NCBI RefSeq assembly: GCF_016863435.1
Contig: NZ_BOOW01000013.1
Coordinates: 1-64,000 of the forward strand
Origin: Sinosporangium siamense
Lineage (GTDB): Bacteria; Actinomycetota; Actinomycetes; Streptosporangiales; Streptosporangiaceae
Direction of reading: 5' to 3'
Length of the DNA: 64,000 nucleotides
The notes under the pieces: model-generated
Databases searched by the model: none
Told to the model about the DNA's origin: nothing
The model's input: the letters and a program-made list of their open reading frames with translations, nothing else
Shown: positions 1 to 8,048 of the stretch, one piece after another
How the letters are laid out: each line of letters starts with the position of its first letter
How positions within the stretch are numbered: the stretch's first letter is position 1
Made by a program: the position numbers and the translations under genes

Positions 1-159
1 CCAGGCACCGGCAACCGCCGCAGAAGAACAGCAGCCTCGGCCGCGCACCAGACGACGGCACCGGAACAGAGGTTCCGGCCAGGCTAAGATGCGCGCCGTG
101 CGCGGGATCAGAGGACTTTCAAGGTCCCGCAGTCCCGGCAGCGGGCGGAGACGACCTCA

Positions 160-843
160 TCAGAGTTCATCCGGGCTACACGGGCAGTCCTCCCGATGCC
201 GTACATACAGCGACGATGTCCGGTCACCGGCCGCAAGCTGCTTGACCTCCCAGGCGTGATCGGCCCAAAGCCCCCGACCGTTCCGGACACGCGACCTGTA
301 GTTCTTGAAGCGGGCAGGCATGCCCTCCACCAGCAGGTGCCACACCCCGGGGGCGGCCTTGGCCCGGTCGACCAGCCCTTGCATCTGCGTCTCCAGTTCG
401 GTGTACCGGCTGACACGTTCGGGAGGCGTCTCCCAGACGAGGCAGACCAGCATCCCCGGACACCCAGCGACCTCGACCCCGCCGACGACCTCAGGCGCTA
501 TCGTCGCGCCCGAGCGCAGCCACGCCGACCCGGGGGACAGGCATCCCCGGCAGTCCGGCCTGTGACGTATCCACATGCGGTCCCGGCCCTGCTCGCCTAC
601 ACCGCGACGGACAGCCACAGACCACCAATGGCCCTGCCACACGCCTTGGCCCTGACTCGCCCGCGAGCGCAAAGCGTTGATCCGCGCGGGGATGCCCTCA
701 GCGACCCGAGCCCACTGGTCCGACCGGGCGACGAGGCTCGCCACCGCTCCCATCCGCACATACGGCACATCCATCGCCGCCCGTGCAGGTCCCAGGGCTG
801 CTCCGTTCACCGGCGGAGACTCCGCACGTCCGATCAATCTCAC
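160..843 (-). CDS. hypothetical protein with two internal repeats
   Basis: I do not recognise this 227-residue protein. It is built from two similar segments of about 60 residues. Each contains a G-(I/M)-P-A-R block, then R-S-R, then G-x-G-(V/L)-W, and ends in an (I/V)RHR-x-D-C-x-C-like motif, so each half could hold a metal or form a small zinc-type fold; that is inference. The GTG start at 843 is chosen because a strong GGAGGTGA sits four bases upstream; a longer reading to 951 has no such site. There is no signal peptide or membrane segment. It belongs to the unfamiliar minus-strand block that ends at the truncated ABC gene near 4.1 kb. Confidence 0.6.
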   Translation of the reverse strand: MRLIGRAESPPVNGAALGPARAAMDVPYVRMGAVASLVARSDQWARVAEGIPARINALRSRASQGQGVWQGHWWSVAVRRGVGEQGRDRMWIRHRPDCRGCLSPGSAWLRSGATIAPEVVGGVEVAGCPGMLVCLVWETPPERVSRYTELETQMQGLVDRAKAAPGVWHLLVEGMPARFKNYRSRVRNGRGLWADHAWEVKQLAAGDRTSSLYVRHREDCPCSPDEL

Positions 844-964
844 GCGTTCACCTCCAAAGACGATCCGCACAGAAAGTCGTGCTTTCACTACAAGGAGTAA
901 TGCCGGCAAGCCTGACGGCCGGGTAGACCCTGCCCGGCCGTCAGGAGACACAGCGGAGCAGCGG

Positions 965-1678
965 CTACAGCGGGACCGGCACGCTGCCCGACATCCGCCA
1001 CAGAAACACCGTTACGACTTCCGCCGCCCGCTCCTGGGCAGCCTCAGCGGAGCCGAGTTCCTGATCAGGCCACCGGCCTTCCGGACCCGGCAGGTGCACG
1101 GACAACGTCACCTCACCCGCCAAGCGCCGCCGGAACTCGTTGACCGTCATCGCCCAGACAGACCCGAGCATGCCGTTGCGGTGCCCCGGCAACCGGCCCT
1201 GCTCCCAGCGGAGGGTGAACCGCTCCCTCAGCATCGCGACCTCCCGGCTCTCCTCAGCCGCCCGCACACAGGCGGTGGCAGCAGAGCCCAAGCGCCGCAG
1301 CAGCTCGTCAAGTTCCCCGTCATCGGCGAGCGAGACGAAGCCACTTTCCTTGGTGGCCATCCAGAAGACATTGAGGAGGCCCACGCTTTGCGGGTCTTCC
1401 ACGAAAGTCTTCAGGGTGGCGAGGCGGAGCCCTCCCCGGTCCCACACGGTGAGCTGTGGTATCCGGCAGACGTGCGAGGCCCGACCGAACATGGCAGGTA
1501 GTGGTTCACCCTGGTCAAGCTCGCACACCGCGCCCCGCTCAGCCAGGAGGCGTCCAAGACCGGCGAGCGCCGCCACCTCCGGCTCGTAATGTCCGGGCAG
1601 CGGCCTAGCATCGCAGTTGCACCGCTGCCCCGCCTGTCGGTGGCACGAGTAGGCGTCCGGCGTCTCAGCCACGGTCAC
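965..1678 (-). CDS. hypothetical protein, last gene of a coupled trio
   Basis: Unrecognised soluble protein of 237 residues. The N-terminal third has several Cys and His (S-C-H-R-x6-C-N-C-D), which might bind metal. The middle is rich in charged helices. No signal peptide or membrane segment is visible. The GTG start overlaps the stop of the upstream gene as GTGA (1675-1678), so translation is probably coupled to the two small genes before it and the three likely act together. No catalytic motif stands out and I assign no function. Confidence 0.55.
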   Translation of the reverse strand: MTVAETPDAYSCHRQAGQRCNCDARPLPGHYEPEVAALAGLGRLLAERGAVCELDQGEPLPAMFGRASHVCRIPQLTVWDRGGLRLATLKTFVEDPQSVGLLNVFWMATKESGFVSLADDGELDELLRRLGSAATACVRAAEESREVAMLRERFTLRWEQGRLPGHRNGMLGSVWAMTVNEFRRRLAGEVTLSVHLPGPEGRWPDQELGSAEAAQERAAEVVTVFLWRMSGSVPVPL

Positions 1679-1926
1679 CCGCCCCAGTTCGAGGGGCGCA
1701 GCGCATCGGCGATCTGCTCCACTGTGAGAGGGAGCAAGATCCCCCGCGCGGGGATCTCGGCGGTGTACCGGTCGAACTCATCAGCCGGACCCTCAACGAT
1801 GATGCGTTCCCAGCCGTGCTCGTCGACACCGACCAGTCGCGGCGGCCCCTCCCTCAGTACCGGGTAAAGCCCCGCATTGGCCAGGACGGGCCGGACCTCG
1901 GTGAACAAGTCCGTGACAGCGTTCAC
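1675..1926 (-). CDS. hypothetical small protein, middle gene of a coupled trio
   Basis: An 83-residue protein of unknown function. The GTG start at 1926 is preferred over longer readings because it forms a GTGA overlap with the stop of the upstream gene (1923-1926). The same type of overlap joins its own stop to the next gene (1675-1678). It is acidic and probably compact, with D-E-H-G-W-E-R near the middle and no membrane segment. A small immunity or adaptor-like role would fit the context, but nothing in the sequence proves it. Confidence 0.5.
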   Translation of the reverse strand: MNAVTDLFTEVRPVLANAGLYPVLREGPPRLVGVDEHGWERIIVEGPADEFDRYTAEIPARGILLPLTVEQIADALRPSNWGG

Positions 1927-2261
1927 AGCGACCCCCGACCGTAGGGGAGGACACCGGGCACGCTGATCGGATCGAACGCCGTGAGCACCGGCAGTAGCCA
2001 CACAGGCACCATCCGGTCGAACCGGTCACCGAACGGGCTGAAGAGAAAGGCCGGACCCTTGGGGGTGGCCACCAGGGTCACCACGCCTTCCGGGGATCCC
2101 GAGAGCAGCGAATACACCCACAGGCAGTCCCCCGAACCGTCCAGACGGACGGGAACCTGCCACCGGCGCAGCGCCTCGGCATAGACCGCTAAAGCGGCCC
2201 ACGTATCACTCAGGGGCGATTGCGGCACAGGGGTCTCTGAACCAGCCCTAAGCTTGGGCAT
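1923..2261 (-). CDS. hypothetical protein, first gene of a coupled trio
   Basis: A 112-residue unrecognised protein. The ATG at 2261 follows GGAGGTG with good spacing; the earlier ATG at 2276 would lie within the ribosome-binding site. The sequence has alternating hydrophobic stretches (V-W-V-Y-S-L-L-S, V-T-L-V-A-T) that look like beta strands of a small alpha/beta fold. Its stop overlaps the next start as GTGA, making it the leading gene of a translationally coupled three-gene unit running to 965. Confidence 0.55.
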   Translation of the reverse strand: MPKLRAGSETPVPQSPLSDTWAALAVYAEALRRWQVPVRLDGSGDCLWVYSLLSGSPEGVVTLVATPKGPAFLFSPFGDRFDRMVPVWLLPVLTAFDPISVPGVLPYGRGSL

Positions 2262-2342
2262 GGGTCGCACCTCCATTAAGTCCTACGTGCGATCAAGGGT
2301 CCGTCGTTTCGAGTGCCATCGTTCGGCGGGCCCGCTAACGTC

Positions 2343-2654
2343 TTAGGCTTGCTGCTTGGTGTCTGTTTCCGGCAGCACCATTTCTGCGTAGGGTTTTTGT
2401 GTGTCCTCTAGGGTTTGACGCACAGCACGTCTATTGGCTTGGGAGATGTGATCTCTTAACGAGTCCGCATCGGAAGCGCTGAGGGTCTCTCCTAGGCCGT
2501 CGAGTCGGCGAGCGAACCAATCACCATGTCGCCCCGCCGGATCCACTTCGCGCCAGATCTCCCAGGTATCGCCAAACTCCGCCCCTAGCTCTTCGATTGG
2601 GGTTGGCCATGGACCGTGCAGGCTCTCCGCTCGCAATCGCTCTGGCCTCATCAT
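2343..2654 (-). CDS. hypothetical protein beside XRE regulator
   Basis: About 103 residues, unrecognised, soluble and charged. It contains W-E-I-W-R-E-V and W-F-A-R-R-L-D-G-L-G-E-T-L, helical segments typical of small actinobacterial proteins encoded next to HTH regulators. Start choice is uncertain: GAGGTG lies directly before tandem ATGs at 2654 and 2651, and an upstream reading to 2720 is also open. It lies 114 bp downstream of the XRE gene on the same strand, so co-transcription is likely. Confidence 0.5.
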   Translation of the reverse strand: MMRPERLRAESLHGPWPTPIEELGAEFGDTWEIWREVDPAGRHGDWFARRLDGLGETLSASDADSLRDHISQANRRAVRQTLEDTQKPYAEMVLPETDTKQQA

Positions 2655-2768
2655 CACCTCGTCAGACACGACTACGGCGACGATAGATGGGGCCAGCCGA
2701 GCACAACAGAAACGCAGCACGGCCCTTTGACCGTGCTGCGCATGATGAGGGGCTACGTTTCGTAGCCC

Positions 2769-3950
2769 TTAGTCTGTGATCTTCATGTGGTCGGCGAGTA
2801 TCCGCTGTTGTTCGGTGAGCCGTCGATTTCGAGTGGCGAGGATTTCTCGCAAGGTGTCACGTGCAGGTTGTTGATATCGCAACCATTGGGGGCTACGTCG
2901 CCGAAGTTCCACGAGTAGCTCTGTCGCCGCCTCAGAGTCCCCGGTCTGCACACTAGCCCGCGCCCTATCCAAGAGATGACGGTCCCACTCCTCATTGGTG
3001 AGATCGTCAGTGCGACTCAACGTGGACGAGAGAGCAAGCGCCTTGTCAGGAGCGCCCGAAACCAGTGCATTCTCGATGGTCTTCAGCGCGACCGTCGTCG
3101 GTCCGAACGTCTTCTGATCCACGGTGGCATGCTCGTGTCGCAGCGGTGCGGCAGCGGCGGCGGCAATGCCCTGATACTCCATCGCTTCCTTTGGACGGTT
3201 GTTCCTTGCCGCCGCAGCACTTGCCCTTAGGAGCATCCATCCCCAGGCCGACAACTGACCAGGCGTGGCCTTGGACAACTGCGGTTCGAGTTGCGCCGCA
3301 GTCTCGGAACACAACCGTTCGACCTCATGGAATCGCCCTTGCCGTAGCATCGCATGGGCTTGCCCGCTCACTGCTGCTGCCGCTCGTGTGGCGTCCTCGA
3401 TGTCCAGTGCATCGCGTAGTGACGCGTGAAGGGCAACCAGTGCTAGGTCGTGGGCTCTGATCTGAATCAGGTAGCGGCCTGCCAGTCCCACTACGTCCGC
3501 GCGTAACCTCAGGGCGTCCCGGTGAGACTGATTGCTTGCATAGCCGTCCACGTGATGATGTGCAGAGCGGATAAGCGCTGGAAGAAAGCTCGCTAGGTCG
3601 TCATAGCGGTTGGTTCGGTATGCGCCCTCGGCCAGCTTCACCGCCCTCAGCAAGCGCTCCAGGTCGAGATCGTCGCCGTCACTCGACCCGTAGATCGGCC
3701 GCCCGGTAAGTCCCACGGGAGGAGTTATCGCGGACCGTAGATCGGCTAGAACAGCGACGTCGTTGTCTTCCTTTGGCTCAGGTGAGGTCGACCCAACGAA
3801 GGTGAGGGTCACCACGTCAAGAGTGCGGGCAAGTTGGTGAAGCGTTTCCAGTCTTGCGCTTCCGCCGCGCTCGATCTTCTTCACCACTTGAAGGCTCAGG
3901 TTCGACGCATGCGCAAGTTCTTCCTGAGTCAGCCCACGCCGTTTGCGCAA
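2769..3950 (-). CDS. XRE-family HTH regulator with TPR-like C-terminal region
   Basis: DNA-binding regulator. The N-terminus shows the Cro/C1 helix-turn-helix pattern (LRKRRGLTQEELAHAS, then LSLQVVKKIERG). The remaining ~320 residues are Ala/Leu-rich helical hairpins of TPR type, common in actinobacterial XRE proteins that respond to peptides or partners. The coordinates use the TTG at 3950. The homologous helix-1 sequence clearly continues upstream in frame (I-A-D-N-H-G-I-G-D-R-L-R-E) to a TGA, with no ATG or GTG in that stretch. The natural start would be the ATC at 3989, preceded by GAGAGG, where relatives normally have ATG. The gene may use a rare AUC or TTG start or be weakened by an ATG-to-ATC change. 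Confidence 0.75.
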   Translation of the reverse strand: MRKRRGLTQEELAHASNLSLQVVKKIERGGSARLETLHQLARTLDVVTLTFVGSTSPEPKEDNDVAVLADLRSAITPPVGLTGRPIYGSSDGDDLDLERLLRAVKLAEGAYRTNRYDDLASFLPALIRSAHHHVDGYASNQSHRDALRLRADVVGLAGRYLIQIRAHDLALVALHASLRDALDIEDATRAAAAVSGQAHAMLRQGRFHEVERLCSETAAQLEPQLSKATPGQLSAWGWMLLRASAAAARNNRPKEAMEYQGIAAAAAAPLRHEHATVDQKTFGPTTVALKTIENALVSGAPDKALALSSTLSRTDDLTNEEWDRHLLDRARASVQTGDSEAATELLVELRRRSPQWLRYQQPARDTLREILATRNRRLTEQQRILADHMKITD

Positions 3951-4106
3951 CTCACGTAGACGATCACCGATTCCGTGGTTGTCTGCGATGGTGCATCACC
4001 CTCTCGCGGTTGGCGATGATCCCAGGCTAACCGAGCAGTAGACAGACATCGGCTCACGATGGATCAACGCTCGGCCCATGCCGCAGCCACATTGGTGTCA
4101 AGAGTG

Positions 4107-4262
4107 TCACAATCCGATTGTCGGCTTGCCCGCGCCGTTGGGACCGAGCACCCCGAGCAGCCGGCCCTGCGGCACCGCGAGGTCGACTCCGTCGAGCGCC
4201 TTGGTCTCCCCATAGTGTTTCGCCAGGCCCTCCGCCTGGATCGCATATCGCGTGGTGGTCAT
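4107..4262 (-). pseudogene. 5' remnant of DrrA-type ABC transporter ATPase gene
   Basis: The minus strand from ATG 4262 encodes the start of a daunorubicin-resistance-type ABC ATPase: the A-beta strand, AKHYGETKALDGVDL, then the Walker A loop GPNGAGK. Directly after the Walker lysine the reading becomes P-T-I-G-L and stops at 4107. A complete protein would continue for about 270 more residues; the Q loop, signature and Walker B are all missing. The start is intact, with GGAGGG upstream. This is a truncation. The unfamiliar block to the left probably replaced the rest of the gene and its permease partner. Confidence 0.8.
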
Positions 4263-4501
4263 GTCCGCCCTCCGTTCGCCTCCAGCGTCGCGGGGGGCGC
4301 TGACAGGGCGCTGAGGGAGCGCTGAGAGGCGGTGGAGGGCACTGACAGAACGCTGGCAGATCTGTTATAAACGATCAGCACATATGCTTTGACCTGCACA
4401 TATATCCCGAAGGTAGGTGCCGTCATTGTGTATACAAGTTGTCTGAGGGAGCACACCTCCGCGCTAGATATATACGGTCGAAACCGGGCTAGGCTGGGCA
4501 G
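4263..4501. promoter_or_regulatory. divergent control region with TGTATACA dyad and leaderless -10
   Basis: No gene. A perfect TGTATACA dyad lies at 4429-4436, as in GntR/PadR-type operators that often govern drrAB-like genes. Repeated GCGCTGA/CTGACA words fill 4290-4350. On the plus strand TAGGCT (4490-4495) sits six bases before the GTG of the PH-domain gene, which has no Shine-Dalgarno sequence, suggesting a leaderless transcript. Confidence 0.4.
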
Positions 4502-5005
4502 GTGACCGCACCGCTCCGCGATCCCATCAACCGGGTCTCCAAGAACGCCATCAAGCTGTGGCTGCTCGAATCGCTCATTGGATTCGTGCTCATGGTCGGA
4601 GGCTCGTTTCTCCTGGCCCAATGGCTGGGGAGCACGGATTGGCCCTGGGTGCCCGGGTGGATCGGCTGGCTGCCGGTCGTCACCGCCGTCGTCTTCGGGC
4701 CGCTCGGCGTGCTGGAGCCCGTCAGACGCTATGCCGTGCACCGGTGGGAGCTCGCCGACGACGTGGTCTACGCGCGGTCGGGATGGATCGACAGGAAGTG
4801 GGTCTTCGTGCCGGTCAGCCGTATCCAGACGGTCGACAAGGAGCAGGGCGTCATGGAGCGCATGTTCGGGCTCGCCACCGTGGAGATACGCACGGCGTCA
4901 CACGCCGGGTCGTCCTCGATCAAGGGGCTCGACTACGACGTGGCCGCCGCTCTGGCGGGCACCCTCGCCCAGCGCGCCGAGGCCCTCAGGGACGATGCCA
5001 CGTGA
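4502..5005 (+). CDS. PH-domain membrane protein (YdbS-like)
   Basis: A 167-residue protein with two closely spaced transmembrane segments (about residues 22-40 and 50-70), followed by a bacterial PH domain (bPH2). The domain shows the typical ending: R-S-G-W-I-D-R-K, V-P-V-S-R-I-Q-T-V-D, and G-L-A-T-V-E-I-R-T-A-S. The family (YdbS) pairs with a larger multi-domain partner (YdbT), exactly as here. In Bacillus the pair has been linked to resistance to lantibiotic or other envelope stress; transfer to this organism is inference. The GTG start has a -10 element immediately upstream rather than a ribosome site. Its stop overlaps the next GTG. Confidence 0.85.
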   Translation: MTAPLRDPINRVSKNAIKLWLLESLIGFVLMVGGSFLLAQWLGSTDWPWVPGWIGWLPVVTAVVFGPLGVLEPVRRYAVHRWELADDVVYARSGWIDRKWVFVPVSRIQTVDKEQGVMERMFGLATVEIRTASHAGSSSIKGLDYDVAAALAGTLAQRAEALRDDAT

Positions 5006-6816
5006 CCGAGGAGCAGCCGGGATCGGGCACCCGCCCGCATCCCCACCATCCCGCGTCCCCTGAGTCCCCCGCGGCGTCCGGCCAGGGAGCGCGCCCGGCG
5101 GCACCCGAGGGGTTCGGCCATGGCGCCGGACCCGCGCCTTCGGGACCGGTGTCCGGGCCTGAGGTGCCCGGTCCCGAGGTGCCGCCACACCAGTGGGACG
5201 AACTTCCCGGACCCGACGGCACACCCCAGGGTTGGCCGGAGTATGCCGAGCCGCCGCCGGAGCCCTCGCGCGTCAGCCCGCTGATGATGCTGATCGACCC
5301 CGTGCGCAACCTGCGCGCGCTCATCCTGCCGCTGGCCGGTGTGCTGTTCGTGGGCGGTTTCTCCCCGACGTCCATCGTGTGGGCGGCGGTCGGCGTGGGC
5401 GGCGCGGTGGTGTTCGCGGTGGTGCAGTGGTTCACCTTCCGCTACCAGATCATCGGCGACCGGCTTGAGCTGACGAAATCGCTCATCGGGAGATCCGTAC
5501 GGACCATCCCGCTTGACCGGATCCGCGGCGTGGACATCTCCACCCCGCCCCTGCACCGCCTCCTCGGGCTCGTCGTCCTGCGCATCGACACCGGAGCCAC
5601 CGGCGGCGACGAGGAGGAGGGCGAACTCAGCGGCATCACCAAGGAGGAGGCCGCCCGCCTCAAGACCCTCCTCATGCGGCGTTCCCGCTCGGCCCCCGCT
5701 CCGGAGGCCGATGCGACGGCGGTCACCGTACCCCCGCGGGAACAGCCGGCGGACGGCGGCGAGACGAAAACCCCCGACAGGCCGCAGGAGCGGGTGTTCA
5801 GCCGGGTGCCGCGGCGGTGGCTCCGCTACGGTCCGTTGTCCGGCGCCTATGTGCTCACGCCGTTCGCCGTGATCGGCGCCGCTGTCGGCCTGTTCTTCAA
5901 CTGGGGCCGTGAGATCGGCCTCGGCAAGGAGGAGGGCGACGCCGGGCTTGTGCGGATCGCCCGCGACGCCGGACTGTGGCTGCTCGACCGGCCCGTCCTG
6001 CTCGCTGCGGTCATCCTGCTTCTCGTGCTCGCGATGCCGGTGGTGGGCGGCGTGATGTACGCCCTGTTCAACTGGCAGTTCACCCTGCTCGCCCGGGGAG
6101 ACCACCTCGTCGCCGAACGCGGCCTCACCACTCGCCGCAGTGTCTCGCTGGAGCGCCGCCGCGTGCGCGGCTACGAGATCGTCGACTCCCCGACCGAGCG
6201 GATCGGCAAGGTCGCCCGCGTGTGGGCCATCGTGACGGGGCTCGGCAACTCGCAGACACGCGGCCAGCTCTTGCCCGTCGTGCCGAAATCCCACGCCTGG
6301 GAGATCACCGCCGAGGCGGTCACCCCCTTCTCCTCGCCCCTGCGCCCCCATCCGCCCGCCGCCCGGCGGCGTGCCCTGGTGCGCGCGATCGTGCCGTGGC
6401 TGGTCGCCGCGCTTGTGCCCGGCTGGATCGCCCTCACCGTCGGCGGCTGGCCGTGGTGGACCGCGGCGGGCGTCGCCCTGGGCTTCGCCGTACTCGGCGT
6501 TCCTTTGGGGCTTGACCACTATCGTTCTCTGGGCCACACCTACGACGGTGTGCGCATCTCGGTGCGCTCCGGTTCGCTGCGGCGCTCCCAGGCCGTCATC
6601 GAGAAGCGTGCCATCGTCGGCTGGACCCTCAGCCAGTCGTGGACCCAGCGCCGCTCGGGCCTGCTCACCGTCACCGCGGGCGTCGGCGCGGGCACCGGCG
6701 GCTACGCCGCCCGCGACGTGGCCACCGACGACGGCGTCGCCTTCGCGGCGGACGTCACACCCGACTGGATCAGGCCGTTCCTCCTCACCCAGCCGGGGGA
6801 GGAGAAGGGGGCCTAG
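5002..6816 (+). CDS. multi-domain PH-domain membrane protein (YdbT-like)
   Basis: A 604-residue membrane protein starting at the GTG of a GTGA overlap with the preceding gene. Residues 1-85 are a Pro/Gly-rich cytoplasmic tail. Then follow repeated units of two membrane helices plus a bPH2 domain. Unit one spans about 100-230 (P-L-D-R-I-R-G-V-D-I-S-T-P-P motif), unit two about 270-450 (S-V-S-L-E-R-R-R-V-R-G-Y-E-I-V), and unit three about 455-600 (S-Q-A-V-I-E-K-R-A-I-V-G-W). This three-repeat arrangement is that of YdbT. It probably forms a membrane complex with the upstream YdbS-like protein. The acidic insert D-E-E-E-G-E-L in the first PH domain is unusual but in frame. Confidence 0.85.
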   Translation: MTEEQPGSGTRPHPHHPASPESPAASGQGARPAAPEGFGHGAGPAPSGPVSGPEVPGPEVPPHQWDELPGPDGTPQGWPEYAEPPPEPSRVSPLMMLIDPVRNLRALILPLAGVLFVGGFSPTSIVWAAVGVGGAVVFAVVQWFTFRYQIIGDRLELTKSLIGRSVRTIPLDRIRGVDISTPPLHRLLGLVVLRIDTGATGGDEEEGELSGITKEEAARLKTLLMRRSRSAPAPEADATAVTVPPREQPADGGETKTPDRPQERVFSRVPRRWLRYGPLSGAYVLTPFAVIGAAVGLFFNWGREIGLGKEEGDAGLVRIARDAGLWLLDRPVLLAAVILLLVLAMPVVGGVMYALFNWQFTLLARGDHLVAERGLTTRRSVSLERRRVRGYEIVDSPTERIGKVARVWAIVTGLGNSQTRGQLLPVVPKSHAWEITAEAVTPFSSPLRPHPPAARRRALVRAIVPWLVAALVPGWIALTVGGWPWWTAAGVALGFAVLGVPLGLDHYRSLGHTYDGVRISVRSGSLRRSQAVIEKRAIVGWTLSQSWTQRRSGLLTVTAGVGAGTGGYAARDVATDDGVAFAADVTPDWIRPFLLTQPGEEKGA

Positions 6817-6842
6817 CCCCTGTTCGGTTCGGGCGCCGGGGC

Positions 6843-7409
6843 TCAGGCGATTACCGGGCCCTCGGCTTTGAAGACGATATAGGTGGTGCTTGAGGCCGTG
6901 TCGATCTGGAAGGCGTAGCAGCCCGGCGTTTTCAGCAGGACGAATCCGGGGTGGTCGCGCCAGTCCTTGGCCGTCGGGTCGGGGGCGATGACGAGCTTGT
7001 CGAGCGGCGCCTTCGCCCCCCCGCTCCTGAAAGCGACCCCGCCTTCACCGTCAAGGCGTATGCCTCTGATGGTGATGGGAGTGGTGATGTCCGGCTGGGT
7101 GAACCACGGCACCTTCGCACCGCCCCAGCCGTCGCCGCCGAATTCGCTGCCGAGCTCGTCGTAACGCAGCGTCGGCGGCATGAAGGGGCGTGCGGGGCCG
7201 TCGCCCAGCAGGTCTCCTGTCAGTGTGGTCGGCCGGGTCACGGTGCGGGTCACCGGGCATTGGCCGCCGGTGACGACAGGGGGGCCGCTCGGCGGGTGTT
7301 TCACCGGCGCCGCCTTGGCGGCCTCACCCTGCGGGGGCGGGGAGGACTGGCACGAGGTGATGGCCGTTGCCGCGAGCGCAACGGCCATTGTCCTTGTCAT
7401 GCGTTTCAC
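6843..7409 (-). CDS. putative lipoprotein of the mau-like operon
   Basis: A 188-residue exported protein. The N-terminus has Lys/Arg, a hydrophobic stretch and a lipobox ending I-T-S-C at about residue 20, so it should be lipidated and anchored outside the membrane. The mature part has no family I recognise; it begins Pro/Lys-rich and contains two cysteines late (P-G-C-Y) and early (G-Q-C-P). The GTG start at 7409 is chosen because it makes a GTGA overlap with the upstream membrane-protein gene and includes the positive signal-peptide end. As last gene of the mau-like operon it may take part in the same extracytoplasmic redox process; that is inference. Confidence 0.7.
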   Translation of the reverse strand: MKRMTRTMAVALAATAITSCQSSPPPQGEAAKAAPVKHPPSGPPVVTGGQCPVTRTVTRPTTLTGDLLGDGPARPFMPPTLRYDELGSEFGGDGWGGAKVPWFTQPDITTPITIRGIRLDGEGGVAFRSGGAKAPLDKLVIAPDPTAKDWRDHPGFVLLKTPGCYAFQIDTASSTTYIVFKAEGPVIA

Positions 7410-8041
7410 TGAAGCATCCAGACGAGTGTGGCTGCGAGTGACAGGAAGGACGTAAAGCGTGCAGCACGGAACAGTATACTTCGGCCTTTGACCGCATAGT
7501 CTGCGATCTCTGATGCATTGCTGCCGATCGGCTTGATCAGGTACGGCAGAGCACGCGCGGAGGCGAATGCACCGACCGCCGCAAGACTTCCTCCGACACT
7601 GCCGGCTATCACCGGAATCGCCAGAGCCACGTGAAACACCCCGTAGGGGGCGTCGGTCAGAAAACCAAATCCCAGTGAGCGTCCCCACCGTGTCGCCGCC
7701 ACCGAATCGTTGCTGTTCACGAGTTCGGTCGGGACGAGCCAGCGCAACGACATTTTACGGTGCCATATGCCTCCCAGGAGTTCGCTGATCGCGAAGGCCG
7801 CCACCACCGCCGTGATAACCACCTGGCGCACCCCGGATTCCACCGGGAGCAACCACGAGGAAACACTGAGCGCGAGGACGACGACAGCCAGCATGCCCGC
7901 GCCGGCGGCCAGTCCGCGAACGAAATTTGAAATCCAGCCCCTGGGCGACGCATACAGCGTGCCGGCCGCGTTGAGGCCTCAAGAGGTGCCGAATGAGAGC
8001 ACTCCTGCGACACCGGCGAGGATGACCGAGATATATATCAT
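7406..8041 (-). pseudogene. membrane protein interrupted by an in-frame TGA
   Basis: Reading the minus strand from ATG 8041 gives a hydrophobic 20-residue segment, a TGA at 7979-7981, and then the same frame stays open for 191 more codons to 7406. The part after the stop begins mid-protein (G-L-N-A-A-G-T-L-Y-A-S-P-R-G-W) and contains four to five membrane helices. The only ATG after the stop (7894) lies inside a helix and lacks a ribosome site. This looks like one ~211-residue membrane protein of the mau-like operon carrying a nonsense codon. Alternatives are a sequencing error or internal re-initiation giving the 162-residue product 7406-7894. The family is not recognised. Confidence 0.6.
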
Positions 8042-8048
8042 TTGGTTT

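Noticed and set aside
4118-4303. Plus-strand ORF over the truncated ABC gene
   Set aside because: The minus strand clearly encodes the ATPase N-terminus with Walker A; the plus-strand frame is its shadow.
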